In this document: positions 1 to 9,687 of the stretch, in pieces
How positions within the stretch are numbered: the stretch's first letter is position 1
Layout: every line of letters begins with the position of its first letter
Notes under the pieces: model-generated
What the model saw: only the letters and a program-made list of their open reading frames with translations
Told to the model about the DNA's origin: nothing
Database searches by the model: none
Program-made: the position numbers and the translations under genes
From: Meandrina meandrites
Taxonomy: Eukaryota > Cnidaria > Anthozoa > Scleractinia > Meandrinidae
Length of the DNA: 64,000 bases
Direction of reading: 5' to 3'
Assembly (NCBI GenBank): GCA_963693305.1
Contig: OY855903.1
Span: forward strand, 38,216,251-38,280,250

Positions 1-1175
1 AAAAACCTTTTTTTCCCTAGAACATTGATGCTTATGAAAATTTCAGATAATACCTAGGAAAACAACACGCCCAAAGCAATAACAAAAATTCAACGCCGGC
101 GAAATAAATAATTTCAGCTTCTTATTACTGAAAATGCTCGCTCTTCGAAAGCAGCAGTTAGCTTGGCGCCACTGACTTTCCCTGATTCACTATTTTGTTT
201 CTCGGTACTGATTAGTTTACATTAATTGAGACCTACATCATAAAAATTGTATATCGAGAGAAGCAAGAGTTAAACTGACCTAAATTTAATTCTAATGTTT
301 AATTTAACAAATAATTTAATTCTACAGCTCTTTAACACACAAAACCTTGTTTCAGCTGCCTCTCCATTTTCATATTAAAAAACTACATAAATATTTATTT
401 GTCTAGCCAACGGGACAACAGAGACTCGAGATTATTTTCTTCCTGTTGGGTTTACGAATATTGCACTTTTTATAACGTAGTCAAATTGAATTTTTCGATT
501 AACGTTAATGTATTAATTTCACGTCAAATAAAAAAATTAGCTGGATTTTAAGTAGTCGAACACACCTTTAATGTCTAAAAGTGGTTGTAATTTGTTAATG
601 TGAGCTAAATTCGTGGAAGCGCTATCAACTACATACACCTTATTCAATGGTTTTACCTATAATACGCGCGGATATTTTGTGAGTTGGATTATTAGTCAAA
701 GTTTGGGTGGTTCAGTCCGGCCATTTTGTTGCTCCGCTTTCCGTCCGTATTTTGCCCGGTTCTACAGTGTACGTGCGTATTTTGCGCGTTCTCGTGACCT
801 AATATGGTAAAATGGCGCAATGGTGGAAAAATAAAGAACTGTAACACTTAAATTGACTTGGAACTGATCTCCTTCGGTGTTGAAATGTCCAGATGATTGC
901 ATGTTATCTCAAATATTTCTATCAAAGAGCATTTGTTATATAGCATTGGACATTTTCTTCCCGAAAGGGAAAATACACCTGCAGAAAAATAATCAACTAA
1001 AAATATAAATTTAAAAAGTCTTCAACCAACCTTGTCCGGCGATAGGCTCGTGATGTGGTCTCAGTGTTGATGCAGAATAGTCGCACTGCAAATTAAAAAG
1101 CGATAATACTACAGCCTCTATTTCACAATAGTCTAAGAGCAAAGTTTCTTTTTCTTAGTTACTTGCGCTAAGCTT

Positions 1176-2803
1176 CAGGGTCCCAAAGGGGTTTAGGGTT
1201 CCAGGGCTCCGGGCCTAAAAAAGCGGGGCTCCAGGGCTCCGAGGCCAAAACCTTGGGGCTCCAGTGCCCCATAGCGGATACTTAAAGGCACCGGGCTCCA
1301 CTGTCGACTAGTAGACTGTAGTCCCAATTTTCACCCAAAATGAAATCAGGGAATTAATGGAATTTAAAATTCAACTGTTTTTCCATCTTTCTTTTGTCTT
1401 TCTTTACAAGGGTTAACCGTAAACGTAATTAATCTGATCAATGGCGCAAAAACAATGGTCACATGGCCATTCTTGCTGCCGTTTGCCGACTTTGCTCGTT
1501 GCCAGCAGCCTTACCCAAGGCTGAAATATCAGGCAAAGAAACCATTTTCTTGGATACTTGTGTTTTCAAAGGCGATAGATTTCAAGACACATCTATCTTT
1601 GACGTGTGAACTTATACAGATACATTTTAACACAGATACATTTTAACACACGCATTTCTCTTCCTGCCACCCACCAGGGGTCAGTAAAGCCTTCACCAAA
1701 GGCGAAGCACTTGGGTTGCTTCGAACGAACTCTTAAAAATCTACCACCCCTCAAAGTAATCAATCATGACACAACAGCGAATGTGATAAATTCTGGTGTA
1801 TTCCGCCGTACTTACAAAACCCGCAACTGAACAGGAAAAATGTAGGAAACCTGGGTAAAAACCAAAGCTCAAAACTCCGCCCTTCCTACGGGGCCAAAAA
1901 CAAAAAGACCTGCTAAACTACTGTATACTAGGCAACTAAGGGAATTAAGCAATCAATAAACTAAATAGCTCTCATAAAGTTGACAACGAAACGGACTAAA
2001 TTAACCAAAACAAACTGATGAAACAAACCTAAGTAAAATGCCTGATCTGACTGAACGTGTAACGACCCGAGTACTGACTCGCATACAAAATAGCAGTGCC
2101 TACTATTTATACCAAATACATTGCACACCAGGCGCGGATGCACACCGGTTTCCATCGTTTTACGGAAATCGGTCAGAATTTTCCTATCCACTACAAAACA
2201 GACATTGACATTGACGAAATAATCTGCGTTTTGCAAGGCTTCATCCAAGGAGAATGGAACTATCAGATATTATGTCAAAATGACTCCAAAATCCAGGAAA
2301 GGGGACTTAAGGAAGTTAGAATCAAAAAATTTTCCGGGGAAGCATGCCCCGACCCTCGTTTTGTTGTAAATCGGTCAACTTTATTCCTAGATGGGCGCCT
2401 GCACGCATGCCTACATCCTCATAACTGTACATCAGCACACACTTCGCAACTCATAACATAACAGCTCTTAACAATAGCGAGCGAACAGAAATCAGTTTTC
2501 TTCAAATGCGATGCAACCGAAGAAAATTTTCAATTCTTTTATCTGTTGCACTTTTCCCTCTCTAGATTCCATTTACTAGCATTCTCCAAACAAAAGCAAT
2601 GAAGACTGGCAACTAAAAATGGTTGGATTTTAATATTTAGGCTCCGGGCTCCACAGCAAAACTTTCAAGGCTCCGGGATCTGCAGCTAGAAATGATCAGG
2701 GCTCCATGCGGAGAAATGAACGGGCTCCGGGCTCCACAGCAAAAAATCTAGGGTTCCAAGGCTCCGGCGACCCCCCCCCCTCCCCGCCCCCTTTGGGACC
2801 CTG
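1176..2803. mobile_element. Non-autonomous hAT-like DNA transposon
   Basis: The ends are inverted: CAGGGTCCCAAAGGGG at 1,176 and its complement ending at 2,803. Both ends carry several GGGCTCCGGGCTCC-type subterminal repeats. It is flanked by AAGCTT on both sides (1,170-1,175 and 2,804-2,809), while copy B at about 52,800 has a single AAGCTT, so the empty site is visible. CAGGG ends suggest the hAT superfamily (known), but hAT normally duplicates 8 bp, not 6. No transposase frame is visible. The ~120-aa ORFs near 1,961-2,461 show no recognisable domain. Confidence 0.7.
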
Positions 2804-2979
2804 AAGCTTCTCTTGTCTATTCCTCATCATTATCGTGGCTAATAATACACATGCAAAAATTTCAGCAAGCTCATTGGCTGAGAGCACGTCAACCGATCCC
2901 AAACAGTGCAGAAAGTTGAAATCGAGTGCAAAAAGATGAAATTGAGTGCAGAAAGTTGAAATTAAGTTGATTGACAGGA

Positions 2980-2980
<1 letters not shown>

Positions 2981-3028
<48 letters not shown>
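2981..3028. repeat. (AAT)n microsatellite
   Basis: About 16 uninterrupted AAT units. Confidence 0.95.
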
Positions 3029-3032
<4 letters not shown>

Positions 3033-3538
3033 CATATTTATGCAGGATGACCATTTCAGTTATAAAAACTGCTATCAACATGGGTCCTGCGCAAAAGCGC
3101 GCCAAACAAAATGGCGGCCGCTGTCGGAGGGTTTGGAGAGAACAAAAACATCAATTAATGCAAAGTTAGACCGATTTAACGAAAATTATCAGTGTTTAAA
3201 CTAATATACTAGCAACTGGACGTTTGAGCAGCACAAAAGACACTGAAAAGAGGCTCTACGAAACTAGTGAAGGCTACCAATCGAGGATTTTCTTTCGCGA
3301 CAGCTCGTAAAGAAGTCGCACATTTCAGCTCATTCCCATGTAACTGAATGAGGATAAAAGCACCTGATAATGCATGACAGAGAGCTTTAAAATTCCGTAG
3401 CAGTATTTGGATTTACAAAGCTTGGCAACTCCGTAATGTTTTAACAATGATTCGGAAAGGTAAGCGACTGACCACACCATGTTTGCTGTTGTTTGTCGTC
3501 CACTTGTAGAGAAATTTTTGTATGTGTATTATTAACAA

Positions 3539-3709
3539 GTAATCACATGACTTTTCTCGTGCAATTTGGGATAAATCAGCACTCGTAAATTTTTCAAAGA
3601 CCACAAATTGCACTCGTCCTACGGGCTCCTACATTTTGGTTAGCCTTTGATTTGAAAAATTTACTCGTGTTGATTTATCCCAAATTGCACTCGAAATCAT
3701 GTGATTACC
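3539..3709. repeat. Foldback (long inverted repeat) element
   Basis: An arm beginning AATCACATGA at about 3,540 is complemented by one ending TCATGTGATT at about 3,708. The two pair over roughly 55 bp with a ~50-bp spacer that includes a repeat of TTGCACTCG. Confidence 0.7.
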
Positions 3710-4108
3710 TATACTAATTACAGTATAACATTTGTTACACCGTCGTGTATGTTTCTTGTTTTTGGTACAAAAGGATCGCTTGTCGATATTCCAAGGCCGC
3801 GCTAAAAGCGAATTTCTTGACGAATTTCAAAAGAAATTTCAACTTAAAACTTTAAATTTAAGAAAAAAAAAACTGGAATCCATCTCATTGCCAAACGTTG
3901 ATACAATTTAAATAAAATATATAATTTTCAGAGACAGATACTTGATGCAACTTTCATTTATTTATCCACGAACTTCACTTTCGGTCCTGATAAGATCATA
4001 ATGTGAAATCAATATCAAGAATTTCCTGTCGACATTGCTATTCGTAGAAATTATTGGTTTTACTACAGGTTCTTCTTGAGAGACGTCACGGTTTTATCCA
4101 CAACCATG

Positions 4109-4971
4109 TGTCAGGGGAAAATTGTCGGAAATCAGTTAAAATATAAAGTGGACATGTATGGGTTAAGTTTTAAGAGAAATATAAAGATATTAGTGGGAAT
4201 TTGTTGTTTCAAAAATAGGACTTCTGTACTCAATTGCTTCGCCGAAAACTATGCAAATATAAGTTGTGTAAGTAAACAGCAGTTCTGACACATTAAGTGA
4301 ATAGCTTTTGTGCTGGAGTAAATAACCGCGCGTGTAGTTGGGTTGTATTCAAGAGAAAAATAAAAAAGAGAAGTTAATTTCAATTTTCGTTTTTCCATTA
4401 CCAAAAACAATTCGAGTTTAGGCAGCTTTCTAGGTTGAATATACATTCGACAGATGTATTGTTTTGTTTTAGTTTTTGTTCGTAATGGAGTTTGGTTAGT
4501 TTACGATTTCAAATAAACCGACTCTATTCAATCTTGTTTTTAGTTTAAAACACCTCTAATTGAATTTTATTTAGCTGTACCTACAAACTCGCCAGCTGAA
4601 CGTATTTACTTTACCTTTGTGTTGTAAGTTAACTTTATTCAGCCTTCGTTCTTTTGAAATGTGTATGTTGAAATAATGCACTTCGTTAAGTATATATATA
4701 GCGTTGTTATTGCTGTAAAATCGATTTATGGCGGAGACGAAGAATAAACGTGTGAAGTCCAAGTTCTTGTGTCCTGTTCCGGTTGTTAGCAGATCCGACT
4801 GTACCTTGGAACCAGTAACGAGTTCCTTTCCCGTGGCAAGCGAGGTTGCTCTGAGCTATCCCCTTTCAGTCCAGTGTAGTCGAGTCAAGCGCATTCAGTT
4901 TCCAGCCGAAAAGGCCTCTCATCGCATGTTTGCCGTTATTAGAGTTTAGAGCGACAAAACCCGTCGTCACA
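4109..4971 (+). repeat. 5' LTR of gypsy element 1
   Basis: It matches 16,273-17,149 nearly throughout. It contains a TATA-like run (about 4,689-4,700) and AATAAA (4,511). It starts TGTCAGGGG and ends CGTCACA. Confidence 0.9.
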
Positions 4972-4972
4972 G

Positions 4973-4990
4973 TGGTTAGGAGAATCAGTG
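4973..4990 (+). other. Candidate primer binding site
   Basis: TGGTTAGGAGAATC starts one base after the 5' LTR and has the TGG expected of a PBS pairing to a tRNA CCA end. I cannot assign the tRNA. Confidence 0.45.
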
Positions 4991-5148
4991 TAGCTTCAAC
5001 TGGAATATCTGTGGACAAGCGAGAACGAAGAAACTCCGACAAGTTCAGTGGTGGGAACACACGATATGTAAATCCCTTGGAGCGCCGAGTACAAAAGACA
5101 GGGACGCCCAAGTACGTGAGTAAGCAAAGTACAATTCAGTTCTAATTT

Positions 5149-6039
5149 ATGAAGTCCGTTAAGAAAGTCATTTCAAAGAAAATACATAGCTACAATCTAA
5201 GAGGTAGACGTAAGAAATTATACGTATATAAAAGACCCGGAGTTTCTAAGGTTAACACAAGCGTTCAGTGCGATTTATCCGAAGAAGAGAATTGTGAACT
5301 TTCAAAAAACTGCCGTTTGCCTTAAGCTACAGTGACCTCTTTAGTTTATCACCCGAAGTTTATCGCAGTGAATTAAAGCCTGAGAATTCCCAACGAAGAT
5401 CGACAGCCTTTTCCAGTTCCGAACAAGCCAACACAACACAGCGAGAATCTTTAGACATTAGCATAGAGCAAGGTGGTGGTCTCGTTGAAGAAGAAATCGC
5501 TCAAGGGTCGCCGATTTACCTGGAGGAGCGTCCTGAAGACTTCCAGCCGATCACTTTTAGCAGTCCCAGCCGTCTCATTTTACCCAGTTCATCCCATACG
5601 GCCCCGCAAGAAGACGATAGTGGCGATTCTGAGGACAGCGGGAGTGAAGAATCGGCAAATCTTGGAAGGTACTCTAGCGGACCTTTACAATTTAGTTCCG
5701 CCCCGAAGAAGTGGTTTGAATTCACGCCCTGATAGCGACGACGCTAGCAGTGAAACCACTGGATCCAGCGAAGAAGAACCAAACAGATCAATCCAACGCC
5801 CAGAAACAAGCTTCGCTGACCAAAGAAACCCGATAGGTAATCCACAACCAAGTGTTCACCAACAAGTGATAGGACGCGTAAAGTCAAAACAAAACAAAAC
5901 AAGAACTCGCAGCGAATCTGTTTCCAGTGACGAATCAGACAGTGAGCGGGAAGATCCAGAAAGTAGCGAATTCGAGGAAGATAACTCAAACTTTAAAAGA
6001 AAGAAACATAGAATACGGAAAAGAAATCAGAGCACATAA
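5149..6039 (+). pseudogene. gag N-terminal region, acidic/serine-rich, frameshifted
   Basis: Downstream of the 5' LTR, three successive open frames read like one protein split by frameshifts. A basic segment starts at 5,149. A Ser/Glu/Pro-rich segment spans about 5,333-5,730. A DSD/SEEE-rich segment follows from about 5,710 to 6,039 in a third frame. The composition (acidic clusters, then a basic KRKKHRIRKR tail) is typical of a disordered gag leader, but no domain is identifiable. It lies directly upstream of the capsid-like gag frame at 6,068. Confidence 0.45.
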
Positions 6040-6067
6040 AGGGGATCAAATTATTGAATCAGCCACC

Positions 6068-6853
6068 ATGGAAGAAGCGGCATTGAGAGAAATACAGGAT
6101 CAGATGGCTATTCTACAACGCCAGTTAAATTTGCAGCACCAGCAAACCGCCAGCGCCTTAGAGCAAACCCCTCTTCCAGAAACAGTCAACACACGAAGAT
6201 CTCCGCCTTTCCATGGATATCACTCCGAAGATATTAACCGATGGCTGGATAAAATAGAAAATTACCTAACGCTTCGCCGAATTGACCTGGCCAGCCAAAC
6301 AGCACAGGCGGAGTTAGTAACGAATTTAGCTGGACCTGCTGAAAATTTTTACTACTCCTTGCCTCTTGAACAGAAGTCAACGTATGCAGAACTAAGCAAT
6401 TTGCTGAGAGAGAGATTTGCGAATAATAACCAGAGTTGGATTATCTGGCAAGCTTTTTGCACTCGTCAGCAAGGCCCGAAAGGACTGTTGGATACTTATT
6501 TAACCGATCTGACGAACACGTTCCGTAGGTTAAACATTTCAGATGCAGATAAGATGCGATATTTCTTCCAAGCATTGCGGCCTGATGTTCGCAAAACCGT
6601 GTTGTTAAGGCAGCCGAAAACCTTCCGAGAAGCAGAGGAAATGGCACGATTGGCATGCTCCGTGGAGACAACGATGAGTAGCACTAGCGCTCCTGAAAAC
6701 CAAACACCAACCCAGCTATTATCACAAGCCTTGACCTTACTTGCCAACAAACCCAGTTCCCAGACGCCAAATTCCGAAGACAAGAAGCTTTTGAGTGTTA
6801 TAGACAGAAATAACACTGTCCTTGCAGAACTAACTGCCTCCTGGGAAAGCTAG
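6068..6853 (+). CDS. gag: gag: capsid-like domain of gypsy element 1
   Basis: About 261 aa from ATG 6,068. After a coiled-coil-like start (REIQDQMAILQRQLNLQ) it has the retrotransposon gag capsid signature: FHGYHSEDINRWLDKIENYL, then AQAELVTNLAGPAENFYYSL, YAELSNLLRERF and YLTDLTNTFRRLNI. Gag packages the element RNA into cytoplasmic particles. The frame closes at TAG 6,851-6,853, where an insertion carrying a hammerhead motif interrupts the gene. The gag frame resumes at 7,161, so this product is truncated. Confidence 0.8.
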   Translation: MEEAALREIQDQMAILQRQLNLQHQQTASALEQTPLPETVNTRRSPPFHGYHSEDINRWLDKIENYLTLRRIDLASQTAQAELVTNLAGPAENFYYSLPLEQKSTYAELSNLLRERFANNNQSWIIWQAFCTRQQGPKGLLDTYLTDLTNTFRRLNISDADKMRYFFQALRPDVRKTVLLRQPKTFREAEEMARLACSVETTMSSTSAPENQTPTQLLSQALTLLANKPSSQTPNSEDKKLLSVIDRNNTVLAELTASWES

Positions 6854-6958
6854 CCAATCCTGAAGCCTCCACTGCCAAGGACCTTTCGCCAACAAACGTG
6901 GCTTATTTGAACTAGTCACCATCACTACTGCAAGACAGACTCGATGAGCTCGTAAAGG

Positions 6959-7087
6959 CAGCCACAAGGCAACAACAAGATACAGCCGTAGCAAGATAGA
7001 AGACAACGTTATTATTACCACTGATGAAGGGCGAAGCCCGAAACGTCTGGTATTTAAACAACTTTTTGGCACTTTAATACCTTTTTA
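6959..7087 (+). mobile_element. Small insertion with flanking 15-bp repeats inside gag
   Basis: GATACAGCC-g/t-TAGCA occurs on both sides (about 6,979-6,993 and 7,101-7,115), enclosing ~107 bp that contains the hammerhead motif at 7,016-7,052. The flanking repeats look like a target duplication from a retro-insertion. Exact ends are approximate. Confidence 0.6.
7016..7052 (+). ncRNA. Hammerhead ribozyme motif (minimal stem III)
   Basis: The conserved core is present in order. TACCA forms stem I 5'. CTGATGA (7,021-7,027) is followed by stem-loop II GGGCGAAGCCC. GAAA (7,040-7,043), C, GTC (7,045-7,047) and TGGTA (stem I 3') complete it. Stem III is only the self-complementary ACGT with no loop, as in dimer-acting hammerheads described in Penelope-like elements and retrozymes. 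Activity is inferred, not shown. Confidence 0.7.
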
Positions 7088-7160
7088 CAATTTTTACTTT
7101 GATACAGCCTTAGCAGCCTACTCAGCCGAGAACCCAGAGTCTGGTATACTTCTCAAAGAG

Positions 7161-7799
7161 ATGAGACGAATACAAGACAGCCTTCTTAGTATGAAGCAAG
7201 ATCTCGATCAACGACTCGTTGGAAACTCCGCAGATGTAAGCATATCCAGGGTACCAGCAAGCAGACCAGCAGCAGTCGCCGCTCTTAATAATACCTTCAG
7301 CGGAAACACTGGCAACACGAGTGGAATGAGAAATGAAAAACAGGAATTAAAGGAGATGATTGAACAACTAAGCCGAGAAACAGACGCTAGAATACGTGGG
7401 TTAGCTAGACGGACTCAGACTCCCCGTACTGAACAACCCAGAGAGAGAACCCGCGATGGCCGCCCAGTATGTTTTCATTGTGGTCGAGCTGGCCACCTGC
7501 AAACAAGCTGCCCTGAAAAAAGAAACGTTCAACCGCAACGTCAGCAGCGTCAATCAAGTTATCCGCCAAATTCAAATTATAACCAGTCGCGAGATAGTTA
7601 TCGAAATTATTCCCAACCCTCTCGCAGAGAGCAACGTTTAGCGGCACTTGATGAAGGCTCATATGACGGTGGGTTTATTGCCCAATTGCAACAGTCTTCA
7701 GACCAAGAGGTGTTAGTTTCCTCCGCCGTAGAAACCCAACGACGCGTTAGTGAAGAACCTGAAGTCAGTCCAAGAGAACGACCAGATACTCTATCGTGA
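7161..7799 (+). CDS. gag: gag: nucleocapsid region with zinc knuckle
   Basis: 212 aa from ATG 7,161, though the original protein was continuous with the capsid region upstream. A helical charged segment is followed by CFHCGRAGHLQTSC, a CX2CX4HX4C zinc knuckle, then a Gln/Asn/Ser/Tyr/Arg-rich RNA-binding tail. The knuckle binds element RNA during packaging. The frame ends at 7,799, and a ~300-bp stretch with frame breaks separates it from the protease frame. Confidence 0.8.
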   Translation: MRRIQDSLLSMKQDLDQRLVGNSADVSISRVPASRPAAVAALNNTFSGNTGNTSGMRNEKQELKEMIEQLSRETDARIRGLARRTQTPRTEQPRERTRDGRPVCFHCGRAGHLQTSCPEKRNVQPQRQQRQSSYPPNSNYNQSRDSYRNYSQPSRREQRLAALDEGSYDGGFIAQLQQSSDQEVLVSSAVETQRRVSEEPEVSPRERPDTLS

Positions 7800-8115
7800 C
7801 GTTGTACAGTTTTCAAAGAAACAACCAATAACTTCAAGAAACCCACAAGATCAGAGAATTCCTTTGTCACTTGACAACAGAAGCACTATGGTACACTCTC
7901 CTAGTCATGACACCCAGCCTCGACCTAGTCCTTAACCGAGCGAATCCATCCAAGAGCCACAGTACTGTTATCAAGGTTCTTCGGCCACAAATTTCAGCGA
8001 TGCTGGAAATCCACTGAATCCTATTCTTCATGCTATCGAGCAATTTCAGTCCCAGCACGAGTACCCTGTATCCTCAGAAGTCCACTCAGCTCGGTCGACA
8101 AATAGTAAACCAAAA

Positions 8116-9669
8116 GTGATGCAAATTCCTACAAGCAGTCAGTCTGGAAAAAGAATTCAGTCCGTCAAATCCACCGAGCAGCTTGCCTCTGACATACAAC
8201 CAGTCGGTTCATTCAAGCCTACCCAGTCCACCTCTGACATCCCAAAGATAAACAAGCCCACTGATATTATTCAACAGCAAACCCCTGAGCCATTGCCCCA
8301 GACAGCTGAACCGATGTTACCAAACGTTTCTAATGCAAACACCAGTAGCAGTGCTAGTGCCAGCGGCCACATCCTGCCTGACAAGGAAGATAGCGATTCG
8401 CCTTCCCTCGTTCCTGGAACAGCTAACAGACAGCTTCCCATTGAGGAAAACCCTACGATGGATTTTCTCCAAGAACCTACAAGCCAAAGTAATTTGGTCC
8501 CGACTTCAGCGGAGCCTTCCCAACTTACTTCTGGATGCAAGACCAGTGATGTACCTGTTACATCCATCCAGGATGAGTTCAATTCGCACATAGCCCCAGT
8601 CTCTAGACAGTCTGTGAACCAGCCAACAACCCAGAAGCAAGACGAGGTTTTCCGATCCAACCCTCGAGATCTTACAGTGTCGGCCTGGCTAAATGGTCGT
8701 GTTATTAAACTTCTGGTTGATACTGGTGCAGGAATTTCAGTGATGGATGAGGACTTTTTGTGCAAGCTATATGCTGACCAGGTTCCAGTCCTCTGTAGAA
8801 GCGGCTCCAGTGAGGTGAAAACCGTAAGTGGTCAGGTTTTACCGATTTTAGGGACAGTGAAGGTTTCCCTGGGAATAGCTGGAGGCAATTATCCCTGTGA
8901 ATTTCACGTCGTGAAGAATCTTACTTATGAAGCTGTCCTTGGACGAGATTTCTTACGTGCTAATGAAGCAGTGATTGATTTGAAGAATAGCACCTTGAAA
9001 CTAGAACGCAAGCCCGGTTCAGACATGGAGTGTTCAGTGCGAGCATGGTCCACTTGTGTTATTCCGCCACGCTCAGAAACTATCGTTCCAGCTTGTTTGG
9101 ATACAAACTTCCCTCCTGGGGTTGTCGGCTTCCTGGAAGCTTCACCGCGACTCATTGACAGATACCAACTACAAGGGGCAGCTGCGTTGGTGACCCTTTC
9201 TGCCGACCATACAGTACCATTTAGATTGATCAATCCCACACGCAAGCCAGTTACCCTTTATCGCGGAGCCACCTTGGGGAACTTCACGCTCACTGATGAT
9301 CAAGTTCAAGTCCTAAGCCTAGAAACACGACCTTGCGAACCCCAACAGTCCTCCCAGGAAACTGAAAATGTTCTGGTAGACCTATCTGATGCTGATTTGA
9401 CGGACGAAGAGAAGGCCGCCTTGCAGAGTCTCCTCAATGAGTATCGTGTCATCTTTGCCTTGACTCCCGGTGAATTGGAACGCACAAATTGGGTTCAGCA
9501 TCATATTGATACAGGGGATCATCCTCCAATCCAACAACGCGCATATTGTGCACCAGCTGCACAGAAGGAGAGAATTGAACAGTGTATTGATTCCATGTTA
9601 GAGCAAGGAATCATACGGCCATCTACCAGTGCCTTTTTTTTGCCTAAAAAAAATAAAAATAAAAAATAA
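8116..9669 (+). CDS. pol: pol N-terminal part: aspartic protease and start of RT
   Basis: 517 aa. The first ~180 residues are low-complexity Ser/Pro/Gln linker. The retropepsin domain follows: LLVDTGAGISVMD holds the catalytic DTG (about residues 200-206), and AVLGRDFL is the second conserved strand. A linker leads into the RT N-terminus (WVQHHIDTGDHPPIQQR; EQGIIRPSTSAF). The frame is then cut by a 53-bp poly(A)-type insertion (9,635-9,687) that supplies a stop at 9,667-9,669. RT continues in another frame from 9,688. Confidence 0.85.
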   Translation: MMQIPTSSQSGKRIQSVKSTEQLASDIQPVGSFKPTQSTSDIPKINKPTDIIQQQTPEPLPQTAEPMLPNVSNANTSSSASASGHILPDKEDSDSPSLVPGTANRQLPIEENPTMDFLQEPTSQSNLVPTSAEPSQLTSGCKTSDVPVTSIQDEFNSHIAPVSRQSVNQPTTQKQDEVFRSNPRDLTVSAWLNGRVIKLLVDTGAGISVMDEDFLCKLYADQVPVLCRSGSSEVKTVSGQVLPILGTVKVSLGIAGGNYPCEFHVVKNLTYEAVLGRDFLRANEAVIDLKNSTLKLERKPGSDMECSVRAWSTCVIPPRSETIVPACLDTNFPPGVVGFLEASPRLIDRYQLQGAAALVTLSADHTVPFRLINPTRKPVTLYRGATLGNFTLTDDQVQVLSLETRPCEPQQSSQETENVLVDLSDADLTDEEKAALQSLLNEYRVIFALTPGELERTNWVQHHIDTGDHPPIQQRAYCAPAAQKERIEQCIDSMLEQGIIRPSTSAFFLPKKNKNKK

Positions 9670-9687
9670 AAAAAAAATAAAAAAAAG
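9635..9687. mobile_element. 53-bp A-rich retro-insertion disrupting pol
   Basis: TCTACCAGTGCCT occurs immediately before (9,622-9,634) and after (9,688-9,700) an insert that is almost only A/T with (A)n T units. A 13-bp target duplication plus a poly(A)-like body is what an extremely 5'-truncated LINE-mediated insertion leaves. Confidence 0.75.

Larger units (their letters stand above)
2844..3713. mobile_element. Unclassified insertion flanked by CTAAT
   Basis: Copy B lacks this stretch: it reads directly across one CTAAT, whereas copy A has CTAAT at 2,839-2,843 and 3,714-3,718. The insert contains an (AAT)n tract and ends in a foldback. No coding capacity is recognised. It may be composite. 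Confidence 0.6.
1..4108. repeat. Duplicated block, copy A, left part (with nested insertions)
   Basis: Non-coding AT-rich sequence that recurs at 34,864-35,387 and 51,690-53,050 (copy B) with scattered substitutions. The shared order is 1-1,175, then 2,804-2,843, then 3,714 to about 3,920, so the intervening stretches are later insertions. Position 524-528 (TCAAA) is the unoccupied equivalent of the Polinton insertion point in copy B. Short ORFs here (for example around 613-810 and 52,246-52,431) are not conserved as proteins. I recognise no gene. About 3,920-4,108 has no counterpart in copy B. Confidence 0.85.

Noticed and set aside
1961..2461. Overlapping 95- and 121-codon ORFs in the hAT-like insert, considered as transposase remnants
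   Set aside because: No DDE, zinc-finger or hATC signature; frames oppose each other.
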